From the NCBI RefSeq assembly GCF_020514235.1, contig NZ_VTLB01000005.1:62001-126000 (forward strand): 64,000 bases of DNA, in the 5' to 3' direction. Both the position numbers and the translations under genes were made by a program. Each line of letters begins with the position of its first letter. Position 1 is the first letter of the stretch. Below, one piece after another: positions 8,653-16,663 of this stretch. The notes below the pieces were generated by a model, which saw nothing but the letters and a program-made list of their open reading frames with translations, did no database searches and was not told the DNA's origin. This stretch comes from Synechococcus sp. MU1617 (lineage in GTDB: Bacteria; Cyanobacteriota; Cyanobacteriia; PCC-6307; Cyanobiaceae).

Positions 8653-10104
8653 TCACTCCGGCAGCAGTCGCTGCAATGGAATCCAAGGTTCCAGTCGATG
8701 CAGCACCTGATCACCCCAGCTGCGCCCTCGGAGGCGACCGTCGAGGATGGCCAGGCGACCACCACTGCGTCGAATCGGCGCAATTGCGGCAGGGATCAGG
8801 CTCAGGGCTTCCGGCAGCAGCAAGGTGCGGAACCAGTCATCTCCCTGTTGTTTCAACCGTTCCACCCGAGCCGAGGTGAGCGGGTTGTCCAGGCTGGCGA
8901 TGGGGAGCATGCCGACAATCAGCTGTGCTGGGGCCGGCAGCTGCTCCTGATGCTCCAGCCACCAGTCCCAGCTGCAGGTCACCACGCCATTGCTTTCGGG
9001 TGCTGTCGACTCCTGTCCCACACGGCGTCCGAATTCCGCAGCCAGCGCGCTGGTCAGCTGCCGACGCAGCTGGTCGTCATTGATCAGAACGATGGTGAGC
9101 CCCGCCTGGCCAAGGATGAGCCGTCTGCTCTCCTCCAGGAGATGTTGGGCGTATATCCGTGTGTTCGGCAGCGGCTGGCGACGCGGGGCATAGAGGGGGA
9201 GCGGTTCATTCAGCTCCCGTTCACGCAGTGTTGCCCGCACGTCGGGGACCACGCCGGCCTGTTCAAATTCCAGATCCAGCCTGGCGTCGTCTCCATTGCT
9301 GCTGAACATCAGGCAGGGGTGATCCAGCAGCACCCCCCGCATCAGTTGGTGCGGTTCGAGGGGGGCCAGCTTCCAGCACCATTGGAGCAGCCGGTGATCC
9401 AGTTCAGCCCATTGACTCCACTCCGCCGGGTTGATGCTGCGGAGGGTGTTCCACGGCTCAGGGCTGGCTGGCAACAGCTGGAGCAGATCCCGCAGGGCCT
9501 GCCCGGCTGAGCCTTCGAGTCGCACAGCGCCACCGGGCCTCGTGGCATCAGCGAACAGCTGCCGGCTCATGCGGTCATGCAGCTCCAGCAATCCGGATTC
9601 AGCCTGGGGACAGGCCTGGCGCAGCTCATCCCAGTGCTGATGCTCGATCTCCAAGCTGAGAGCGTTGCGCATCCGCCGGCTCAATTGATCCATCTCGGGG
9701 ATCAGCAGTTGCCGTTGCCCCAAGTGCCCGTCCCGATGGGCCTGAATCAGCTCGCCAACATCCATCAGCCAGAGCTGTGCACCTTCCGGAGGCTTTGGTC
9801 CCTGCCAGCAGGGAAGCCGCAGGCCCTGGTTGCGGAGACGGGGCAATTCCAACTGGAGCAGGCGCCGGCGCTGTGGGGCTGTCAGCACCAGCGCTCCTGC
9901 TTCGGGAGCCAGGCACAGCGGTACCAGCAGACCGAGCCACCATCGTTCGCTGCTGCTGGGGGGGAGCTGAACGAGCGTCGTATCGCGACGCCTCAGGCTT
10001 CTTGCCACCAGCCGGCTCAGGGTCAGGTGGTGGGGCCAGTCCGATTCCTCCTGGCGAAGCAGGGTTTTGATCTGATGGTGGGCCTGAGCTTCCAACATCC
10101 TCAA
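8653..10104 (-). CDS. Degenerate DinG-like helicase homologue
   Basis: A 483-residue protein with an overall DinG/XPD-like arrangement. The C terminus has the family pattern LLLPEAL, then GGRLAILDGRLRGRSWG and a closing Leu-Pro-rich strand, as in DinG helicases. The nucleotide-binding motifs look eroded: the expected Walker A position reads LPPSSSERW at 47-55, without GK(S/T), and the expected DEAH position reads LIPEMDQL at 134-141. It is probably not an active ATPase as such. The gene is divergent from tyrA. The fold assignment rests on the C-terminal motif and is moderately sure. Confidence 0.6.
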   Translation of the reverse strand: MRMLEAQAHHQIKTLLRQEESDWPHHLTLSRLVARSLRRRDTTLVQLPPSSSERWWLGLLVPLCLAPEAGALVLTAPQRRRLLQLELPRLRNQGLRLPCWQGPKPPEGAQLWLMDVGELIQAHRDGHLGQRQLLIPEMDQLSRRMRNALSLEIEHQHWDELRQACPQAESGLLELHDRMSRQLFADATRPGGAVRLEGSAGQALRDLLQLLPASPEPWNTLRSINPAEWSQWAELDHRLLQWCWKLAPLEPHQLMRGVLLDHPCLMFSSNGDDARLDLEFEQAGVVPDVRATLRERELNEPLPLYAPRRQPLPNTRIYAQHLLEESRRLILGQAGLTIVLINDDQLRRQLTSALAAEFGRRVGQESTAPESNGVVTCSWDWWLEHQEQLPAPAQLIVGMLPIASLDNPLTSARVERLKQQGDDWFRTLLLPEALSLIPAAIAPIRRSGGRLAILDGRLRGRSWGDQVLHRLEPWIPLQRLLPE

Positions 10105-10181
10105 ACCCTAAGCAGGGTTCCCCCGGCGATTGGTTCATGGCAATCCATCCATCAACATGGCTTCACGACCCTGCGGGAGGG

Positions 10182-11063
10182 ATGGCGGTGCAACCGGGAC
10201 GTGTAGGGATCGTTGGCCTTGGATTGATTGGGGGATCCCTTGGTCTGGATCTCCAGGCACGGGGCTGGAGTGTGCAGGGCCTGGTGCATCGTCAGGCCAC
10301 GGCGGATCGCGCCATGGCACGAGGGCTGGTGGGAGCGGTGTCGACCGATCCCGGTTGCCTCTCGGATTGCGATCTGGTGATCCTGGCGTTGCCAATCCCC
10401 TTGCTGTTGAGCCCACCGGATGAGCTCATTGCCGCCCTACCTGAGGCAGCGGTGGTCACCGATGTCGGTTCGGTCAAACAGCCTGTGTTGGAGGTTTGGC
10501 GCCAGCGGCATCCCCGCTTTGTGGCCAGTCACCCCATGGCAGGCACAGCTCAGGCGGGCGTTGAGGCTGGGGTGACGGATCTGTTCCGCGGTCGCCCTTG
10601 GATTGCAACTCCGGATCAAGAAACAGACTCCGCTGCCCTGGCCCAGGTTCGTGATCTTGCCGTCAGCGTGGGCGGTCATTGGCTGACATCCACCGCGTCG
10701 CAGCACGACCAGGCGGTTGCTCTGATTTCCCACATGCCGGTGTTGGTGAGTGCTGCACTGCTGCGGGCGGTGGGGGATGAACGGGATCCGGAGATCCGGC
10801 AGTTGGCGATGGTGCTGGCGTCCAGCGGCTTTGCCGACACCAGTCGTGTGGGCGGAGGGAATCCCCAGCTGGGGGTGGCGATGGCTTCCACCAACCGGGA
10901 AGCGGTGTTGCGCGGCTTGGCGGCCTACCGCTGGAGCCTTGAGCAGCTCGAAGATGCTGTTCTCCAGCAAAACTGGCCTCAGCTCGAGTTGGAACTGCGC
11001 CGAACGCAGACCCTGCGCCCGGATTTTTTGAGGGCGTCAGGGGAGGTCAGCTCCGAAAGCTGA
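10182..11063 (+). CDS. tyrA: Prephenate/arogenate dehydrogenase
   Basis: Catalyses the NAD(P)-dependent oxidative step of tyrosine biosynthesis; cyanobacterial enzymes usually prefer arogenate. The N-terminal Rossmann motif GLGLIGGS begins at residue 12, the active-site region is SHPMAGTAQAG, and the C-terminal domain carries QHDQAVALISHMP. The frame is open from an ATG at 10137, giving 15 extra residues with no family resemblance. I prefer ATG 10182, though a GTG two codons on has a better-placed GGGAGG. The 3' end overlaps convergent crtD by 17 nt. Confidence 0.92.
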   Translation: MAVQPGRVGIVGLGLIGGSLGLDLQARGWSVQGLVHRQATADRAMARGLVGAVSTDPGCLSDCDLVILALPIPLLLSPPDELIAALPEAAVVTDVGSVKQPVLEVWRQRHPRFVASHPMAGTAQAGVEAGVTDLFRGRPWIATPDQETDSAALAQVRDLAVSVGGHWLTSTASQHDQAVALISHMPVLVSAALLRAVGDERDPEIRQLAMVLASSGFADTSRVGGGNPQLGVAMASTNREAVLRGLAAYRWSLEQLEDAVLQQNWPQLELELRRTQTLRPDFLRASGEVSSES

Positions 11064-12549
11064 GGGGTTGTCCCCGCTCGGCTCTGAGCTGACGGCAGGC
11101 ATTCAGGGCTGACAGGCTCACGCCTGCTGTGCCCTCTCCCGGATGGAGGCTGTCGCCGCAGAGCCAAAGACCAGGCATGGGCGTTCGTCCTGCCAAGCCG
11201 AAGGGGCCGAACCGGCTTGGATGCTGTCCAAGGCCTCCGACCATGCCATTGGGACGGCCTGTCCAGCCGGCGAAGCCCCGTGGTGTTGCCAGTTCAGCGT
11301 GTAACCAGGCGTCGTCTTCAAGTGAAAGCCAGCGGTTCAGTTCGGCTTGGATCAGGTTCAGCGTCTCTGTTTTGCGCTGTTGGTACTCCGGCTCCGGCAA
11401 GCGGCACCAGTCGCCTGTTGGGGTGAACACGCTGGCAATCAAGGTGGCCTGCCCCTGGGGCGCCCGTCCATCTCCCTCGCGGCTGACAGAGACGAACAGG
11501 GATCCCGGGGATCCACAGCTCCGCTGGAGATGGCCTGGACAGGGATTCGGCAGTGCATCACGCTGCACCGCTCCGTAGAGCACCACTGCACCACTGGGTT
11601 CATGCAGGTTTTCCAGTCGCTTGCAGTAGCCCTTGGGCAGTCGATCCGGTTCGATCAGCTCCAGCAGGCACTGGGGGGGCAGGCTGCAGACCACATCGCG
11701 GCTGCTGAGTTGTTGTTCCGCGCCTTTGCCGGTGCTGATCGTCACCTGCCAGCCGGATGAGCTGGGCTGCAGCTTGGTGACCCGATGCTTCATCAGCACC
11801 GTTCCGCCGTCGCGCTCAATGGCGGCCACCAGCTGATTGCTCAGCACCTGCATCGATCCCTCCAGATGCCAGAGCCCTAGGGGTGCTTGGGCCATTTGCA
11901 GGACGGTTGCGCCGTACAGCGCCGCCGTGCGATTGGCCGGTTCCTGGGAGTACAGCTTCAGCTGGAGGTCGAGAAAGCGCCGCAGCCGTTGATCGTCACC
12001 GCACCCACACAGCTGCAACAGATCGGCGATGGTCAGACCTGTGAACAGTCCCGATACCAGCGTTGCGGGACGCAGGGCCCGCAGCAATGTGCCGAGATCC
12101 CAGAGGGAGCGCGGGGTCACCACGGGGTCTTGGTTGGCGAACTGCCAGTTGCTGGAATGCAACTGATGGCAAAGGCTCCAGAAGCGTTGGCTGCCGGGGA
12201 ATTGACGCTCACGCTCGGCGGCCCAGGCTTCCGGGTCATGCCAGAGCGAAATGGGAGGCGAGCCATCGCCCAGGTCAACCACACAACCTGGGTTCAGCAG
12301 CTCTGCCGTGGGCAAAGGCATGTCCAGATGCTTGAGCAGTCGCGCATGACTGCCACCGGGCTCCAACCCGGCGACCTGGGTCGCCCCAACATCGAACACC
12401 CATGGACCACGCCGGAACGTTCCGGCACATCCCCCCGGTTGTTGATGCGCTTCCAGCAGCGTGACGTCGACGCCATCGCGGGCCAGCAGTGCCGCGGCGG
12501 TTAATCCAGCGATCCCACCGCCCACCACGATCACGCTGGAATCGTTCAC
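11047..12549 (-). CDS. crtD: Carotenoid C-3',4' desaturase CrtD-like FAD oxidoreductase
   Basis: A 500-residue FAD-dependent enzyme of the phytoene-desaturase/isomerase superfamily. The dinucleotide motif VVGGGIAGLTAAALLARDG is at the start, and DVGATQVAGLEPGG follows near residue 55, a signature shared with cyanobacterial CrtD. A C-terminal FAD motif lies in LWLCGDSLHPGEGTAGVS. The start is GTG 12549, directly before NDSSVIVVGG; the open frame further upstream is antisense to the neighbouring gene. CrtD acts in the myxoxanthophyll pathway of other cyanobacteria; the substrate in this organism is inferred. Confidence 0.8.
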   Translation of the reverse strand: MNDSSVIVVGGGIAGLTAAALLARDGVDVTLLEAHQQPGGCAGTFRRGPWVFDVGATQVAGLEPGGSHARLLKHLDMPLPTAELLNPGCVVDLGDGSPPISLWHDPEAWAAERERQFPGSQRFWSLCHQLHSSNWQFANQDPVVTPRSLWDLGTLLRALRPATLVSGLFTGLTIADLLQLCGCGDDQRLRRFLDLQLKLYSQEPANRTAALYGATVLQMAQAPLGLWHLEGSMQVLSNQLVAAIERDGGTVLMKHRVTKLQPSSSGWQVTISTGKGAEQQLSSRDVVCSLPPQCLLELIEPDRLPKGYCKRLENLHEPSGAVVLYGAVQRDALPNPCPGHLQRSCGSPGSLFVSVSREGDGRAPQGQATLIASVFTPTGDWCRLPEPEYQQRKTETLNLIQAELNRWLSLEDDAWLHAELATPRGFAGWTGRPNGMVGGLGQHPSRFGPFGLAGRTPMPGLWLCGDSLHPGEGTAGVSLSALNACRQLRAERGQPLSFRS

Positions 12550-12600
12550 GACGTTCTGATGAATCGAGCCATGCTGGCAAGACAGGGGGGCTTGCTGAGG

Positions 12601-13488
12601 ATGAACAGCGAACTGCGCCGGGATCTCACCGCCGAAGACGGCCCGTTGGCGGGGGCTGACATCACGGATGTCTCCCCCGTCGGGGGTGGTTGCATTCATC
12701 AGGCCTGGAAACTGCGCCTCCGTGATGGTCAGGTGTTGTTTGCTAAAAGCGGTGGCGCTCGTGCGCTGCCCCTGTTTGAGGTGGAGGCGGAGGCCCTTGA
12801 GGCCTTGCATGCTCAAGCCGATGCCTCCTTTCTTGTTGTGCCGCAGCCCATCGCTCTGGCGGCACTGCCCCATGGTGCGGTGCTGCTGTTGCCTTGGTTG
12901 GATTGCGGCGGCAGCGACCAAACAGCCCTCGGCCGGGGTTTGGCACTGCTGCATCAGGCGTCGATGGCCTCCAGCCCAGGTCGTTTCGGCTGGCACCGTG
13001 ACGGCTTCATTGGCGCTGGACCTCAACCGGGGGGGTGGCGCGATGACTGGGGATTGGCCTTCGTGGAGCTCAGGCTGCGCCCTCAACTGGAAGCCCTTGA
13101 TGGGTTGAAGCAGGATTCAACAGACCTCAACCCGTTGTTAATGCGCCTCGCAGAGCATCTGAACGAGCATCAACCGCGTCCGGCCTTGGTGCACGGCGAT
13201 CTCTGGGGTGGGAATGCCGCCAGCCTGAGTGATGGACGGGGGAGCATTTTTGATCCCGCCAGCTGGTGGGCTGATCGGGAAGTTGATTTGGCCATGACCC
13301 GGCTGTTCGGTGGCTTCGGGGAAGCTTTCCGATCGGGTTATCGGGATGTGCTCCCCGATGCTCCAGGCGCTGACGGTCGGGTGGAGATCTACAACCTGTA
13401 CCACCTGCTCAACCACGCCAATTTGTTTGGGGGGAGTTATCTGAGCCAATGCCGAGCCAGTCTCAGGGATCTGGCTCGGCGGCTTTGA
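12601..13488 (+). CDS. Fructosamine kinase family protein
   Basis: A 295-residue protein of the fructosamine/ketosamine-3-kinase family, which phosphorylates sugar adducts on amines so that they decay. The kinase-like catalytic motif is HGDLWGGN near residue 198, followed by FDPASWWADREVDLAM carrying the metal-binding Asp. Near the N-terminus, GGGCIHQAWKL resembles the glycine-rich loop region. ATG 12601 is preferred over 12559 because TGAGGA precedes it and the protein then starts like the family. It is divergent from crtD and ends 3 nt before the convergent CAAD gene. Confidence 0.88.
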   Translation: MNSELRRDLTAEDGPLAGADITDVSPVGGGCIHQAWKLRLRDGQVLFAKSGGARALPLFEVEAEALEALHAQADASFLVVPQPIALAALPHGAVLLLPWLDCGGSDQTALGRGLALLHQASMASSPGRFGWHRDGFIGAGPQPGGWRDDWGLAFVELRLRPQLEALDGLKQDSTDLNPLLMRLAEHLNEHQPRPALVHGDLWGGNAASLSDGRGSIFDPASWWADREVDLAMTRLFGGFGEAFRSGYRDVLPDAPGADGRVEIYNLYHLLNHANLFGGSYLSQCRASLRDLARRL

Positions 13489-13491
13489 GGA

Positions 13492-13878
13492 TCAGCCCAG
13501 GTACTCCTTCCGGAGGGTTTGAACACGCTGCACTAGAGCATTGCGCTTTTCGCTCGTGGTCAGGTTCTTCCAGCTCCATTGGCCCACAACGACCACACCG
13601 AGAAGTTCAAGCAGCCCCGGAACGATCGGCAGCAGATTGATCGTGTCGAGGATTCCCTTGATCAGGATCTGGGCAATGATCACCGCCGCAAAGATGCCGA
13701 CGATCTTGCCGATGCGGCCCATCTGACTCCAGTCGACCCCATCGAGGGTGTCGTTCACCTTGCCGAGAACGTCGCTGTAGCGCTCAGCAAAGGAGGTGGT
13801 GTCGTCCTGAGTAGGAGCGTCGACGGGTGTCGTCACGGTTGTGGCGGCATCCTTTACTTCAGTGGGGGCGTCACTCAT
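13492..13878 (-). CDS. CAAD/CURT1-like thylakoid membrane protein
   Basis: A 128-residue protein with an acidic, Thr-rich N terminus, two transmembrane helices (about residues 58-80, GRIGKIVGIFAAVIIAQILI, and 84-105, LPIVPGLLELLGVVVVGQWS) and a basic tail with EKRNALVQRVQTLRKEYLG. This is the pattern of the CAAD domain, homologous to the plastid thylakoid-curvature protein CURT1. It probably shapes or marks thylakoid margins; this is inference from the family. ATG 13878 is chosen over a start 7 codons upstream. Confidence 0.85.
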   Translation of the reverse strand: MSDAPTEVKDAATTVTTPVDAPTQDDTTSFAERYSDVLGKVNDTLDGVDWSQMGRIGKIVGIFAAVIIAQILIKGILDTINLLPIVPGLLELLGVVVVGQWSWKNLTTSEKRNALVQRVQTLRKEYLG

Positions 13879-13942
13879 GAGAACGACTAAATCCTTCACA
13901 ATTTCAGCTGAGCGTATCGGTGCGACGGGGTCTACGCCATCC

Positions 13943-14395
13943 GTGCTGCAAATTGATCACCGTTGCCACACGGATTTGCGCCGCATTTTGTTGGCGCCCC
14001 ACCCCGAAGAAGGCTGTGCCCTGCTGCTGGGACAACGGACGAATGCAGGCTGTTTGAGGCTGACCACGACCTGGCCCTGTTGCAATGTCTGGGGACGAGG
14101 GGCATCCGGTCAGCGGCCTGTCCATGACCGTCGCAGAAGGTTTCTGGTGGATCCGAGGGAGCAGTTGGCAGCACAGCGATGGGCACGGGATCGCCATCAA
14201 CGTTGTCTTGGCGTGGCCCACTCCCATCCGGCCTCCGAGCCTGTGCCCTCGCCCCACGATCGCCGCTGGGGGAAGGCTGAAAGTCTGATGCTGATTCTCT
14301 CTGCCTCGTTCGGCCTGCGGGCCTGGTGGCTGCATGGTGACCGCAGCGTGGATGAAATCCCGATTCAGCTCTGGGACACTCACAACCATGCATGA
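13943..14395 (+). CDS. JAMM/MPN (M67 family) metallopeptidase
   Basis: The zinc-peptidase JAMM motif is complete: a Glu in HPEEGCALLLGQ near residue 17, then HSHPASEPVPSPHD, giving HxHP-x7-S-x2-D. Bacterial members next to MoeB/ThiF-type genes process ubiquitin-like sulfur carriers; here the gene overlaps moeB by 8 nt, which supports that role. I chose GTG 13943, which places the acidic Glu motif at the family's usual distance. An ATG at 13877, nearly touching the divergent CAAD gene start, is an alternative adding 22 residues. Confidence 0.82.
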   Translation: MLQIDHRCHTDLRRILLAPHPEEGCALLLGQRTNAGCLRLTTTWPCCNVWGRGASGQRPVHDRRRRFLVDPREQLAAQRWARDRHQRCLGVAHSHPASEPVPSPHDRRWGKAESLMLILSASFGLRAWWLHGDRSVDEIPIQLWDTHNHA

Positions 14396-15524
14396 CCAAC
14401 CGATGCTGAGTGCTGATGAGCGGGGGCGCTACGCCCGCCATCTGATCCTTCCCGAGGTTGGCCTTGCCGGTCAGCTGCGGTTGAAGTCTGCTTCGGTGCT
14501 CTGTGTTGGCAGCGGTGGGCTGGGATCTCCACTGCTGCTGTACTTGGCTGCGGCAGGCGTGGGCCGCATCGGAATCGTGGATGGAGATGTGGTGGAGCTC
14601 TCCAATCTCCAGCGGCAGGTGATCCACAGCTCCAGCGGGGTTGGCGGCTCCAAGGCCCGCTCAGCCGCAGCGCGGATCCACGATCTCAATCCCCACTGTC
14701 AGGTGGAGGTGCATGAACACATGCTGACTGTGGGCAATGCCCTGGACCTCATCGGTGACTACGACCTGGTCTGTGACGGTACCGACAACTTCCCCAGCCG
14801 TTATCTGATCAACGACGCCTGTGTGTTGCTCGGCAAGCCCCTTGTCTATGGCTCCGTGCAGCGCTTTGACGGGCAGGTCAGCCTGTTCAATCGCACGCCG
14901 ACGAGCCCCAACTACCGCGATCTGCTGCCGGAACCACCTCCGCCGGACGCTGTTCCGTCCTGCTCGGAGGCTGGTGTGATGGGTGTGATGCCGGGGCTGA
15001 TCGGTCTGCTCCAGGCCACCGAAGCGATCAAACTGATCACCGGCATCGGTGACTGCCTGGATGGTCGGCTGCTGGTGGTTGACGCCCTGGCGATGCGATT
15101 TCGGGAACTCACCCTCCGCGTTGATCCGGACAGACCGAAGGTTGAGAGCCTGATTGACTACCGAGAGTTTTGTAAGCCAACAGCCCCCGCCATGAACAGC
15201 ATCAGCGTGATTGAGCTGAAGGCATTGCTGGAGAGCGGTGCTACCGACATGGCTCTTATTGATGTTCGCACTCCAGAAGAGGCGCAAGTTGCATCAATTG
15301 TGGGATCTGAATTGATCCCCCTGGCATCGATTGAGAGTGGTGAAGCCATGGAGCGTTTGCGTGATTTGTCGACCTCTAAGCAAATATTTGTCCACTGCAA
15401 GCTTGGAGGGCGTTCGGCCAAGGCGGTATCTTTGCTTAAACAAAGTGGAATTGAAGCAGTGAATGTCAGTGGTGGTATCGAGGCTTGGTCTGATGAGATT
15501 GATCCCTCACTGGCGCGCTATTGA
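14388..15524 (+). CDS. moeB: MoeB/MoeZ-type adenylyltransferase with C-terminal rhodanese domain
   Basis: E1-like enzyme that adenylates the C terminus of sulfur-carrier proteins (MoaD/ThiS type). The 378-residue protein has the nucleotide loop VGSGGLGSP at 40-48, the conserved DNLQRQVIH-like segment ELSNLQRQVIH, and the region PSCSEAGVMGVMPG. The zinc CxxC of E. coli MoeB is replaced by NYRDLLPEP, as in MoeZ proteins. A rhodanese domain follows, with DVRTPEE and active-site Cys in HCKLGGRS near residue 336. The rhodanese part is visibly poorer in GC than the rest of the gene (see findings). Confidence 0.9.
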   Translation: MHDQPMLSADERGRYARHLILPEVGLAGQLRLKSASVLCVGSGGLGSPLLLYLAAAGVGRIGIVDGDVVELSNLQRQVIHSSSGVGGSKARSAAARIHDLNPHCQVEVHEHMLTVGNALDLIGDYDLVCDGTDNFPSRYLINDACVLLGKPLVYGSVQRFDGQVSLFNRTPTSPNYRDLLPEPPPPDAVPSCSEAGVMGVMPGLIGLLQATEAIKLITGIGDCLDGRLLVVDALAMRFRELTLRVDPDRPKVESLIDYREFCKPTAPAMNSISVIELKALLESGATDMALIDVRTPEEAQVASIVGSELIPLASIESGEAMERLRDLSTSKQIFVHCKLGGRSAKAVSLLKQSGIEAVNVSGGIEAWSDEIDPSLARY

Positions 15525-15529
15525 TAGCT

Positions 15530-16663
15530 TTATCTTTGCTCGTTAATTGGCTCGAATAAGTCGTCTAAAAAGTTAAATACAGTGGAGATAATCGGTTTTT
15601 CCCTGAGGCGTACCTTTGCGGTAATGGCCATTCCCGGTCGTAAATCATCGAGGCTTAATTTTTTAGGGTTCACCGGGCTCATCAGTTTCAAATCTGCTTC
15701 ATAGGCTTTCTCGCTGGATTGATTGGTGGATTGGCGAGTTGTGGGAGAAATAGAACTCACCACTGCTCGTACCGAACCATAATCTGATGATGGGAAGGCA
15801 TCGATATCGATATCTGCAGGTGTGTTGAGTTCCAATGGAGCGCTCAACTTTGAGGGCACTCTGACAATGGCTTTGATGCCTTGCACTGGAACAACCACGC
15901 TGATGGTGTCAGACGCTTTAATGCGTTCCCCAATCGTTTGATGGCGTAACTCCTGCACAAACCCTGCGATTGGAGATTTCACTTCAAATCGCTCTTTCTT
16001 GGCTTCAAGTTCTCGGATGACTTGCTTGATTTCTAGGATTTTTTGATTGGATTGGGCTTGCGTTCGATTTTGTTCACTTTCAAGGCTTTCAAGGGAAATC
16101 TCAAGCTCATCGATTTCAGCCTTTTTTTCGAGGATTTGCGTTTCTTCGATGGCTCCAACAGCTACAAGTTTTTCGAGTCTGTGAAGAAGATCTCGATCCA
16201 AAGTTAGTCTTTTTTCAGCCTGCCTGCGGCGAAGCGAGAGAATGATCTGGTTTTCTTTTTGTTGGGTTTCGAGTTCCTTTTTTTGTCGTAACTGGCTTTC
16301 GAGTCGTTTATCGGTTTCATCGTCGTTGTAGCTGATTAGGAGTTCCCCTGCATTAACCCTTTGGTGCATTTGTACATGGACTCCTGTCACCATGCCGGGG
16401 TCAACAGCAGTGACTTGAACTCCCGGTTTCTCGGTGGTAATTTCCCCAGCCAAAACGATTGTTTCTTCAACCTTGGTGAAAGTTGCCCAGGTGATGATTC
16501 CAAGAGAGCCTGTTCCTAACGTCCAAATCAAAACTCTCGACCAGATTGCTGGTGGTGGTAGCAGTGCAAGATCAGCTGTCGGTGGCTGTTTATTTTTGGA
16601 TGATGTGAATTGAGCGATGAAGTCTTGGAATTTCCTGTAACTTTTCTGGATTATGTGTTTCAT
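15530..16663 (-). CDS. HlyD-family membrane fusion protein of a type I secretion system
   Basis: Periplasmic adaptor that joins an inner-membrane ABC exporter to a TolC-type outer-membrane channel. The 377-residue protein has a basic cytoplasmic N terminus, one transmembrane segment at about 43-61 (RVLIWTLGTGSLGIITWA), a lipoyl-like half-motif (VTAVDPGMVTGVHVQMHQRV), a long Glu/Lys-rich coiled coil at about 105-215 and a beta-barrel half with SPIAGFVQELRHQTIGERI. Its ATG overlaps the exporter gene stop by 4 nt (ATGA), so the two are translationally coupled. It ends 5 nt from convergent moeB. Confidence 0.9.
   Translation of the reverse strand: MKHIIQKSYRKFQDFIAQFTSSKNKQPPTADLALLPPPAIWSRVLIWTLGTGSLGIITWATFTKVEETIVLAGEITTEKPGVQVTAVDPGMVTGVHVQMHQRVNAGELLISYNDDETDKRLESQLRQKKELETQQKENQIILSLRRRQAEKRLTLDRDLLHRLEKLVAVGAIEETQILEKKAEIDELEISLESLESEQNRTQAQSNQKILEIKQVIRELEAKKERFEVKSPIAGFVQELRHQTIGERIKASDTISVVVPVQGIKAIVRVPSKLSAPLELNTPADIDIDAFPSSDYGSVRAVVSSISPTTRQSTNQSSEKAYEADLKLMSPVNPKKLSLDDLRPGMAITAKVRLREKPIISTVFNFLDDLFEPINEQR

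Noticed and set aside
12550-13086. N-terminal extension of crtD by about 180 codons
   Set aside because: It is antisense to the fructosamine-kinase-like gene, and FAD-motif proteins begin just before VVGGG.
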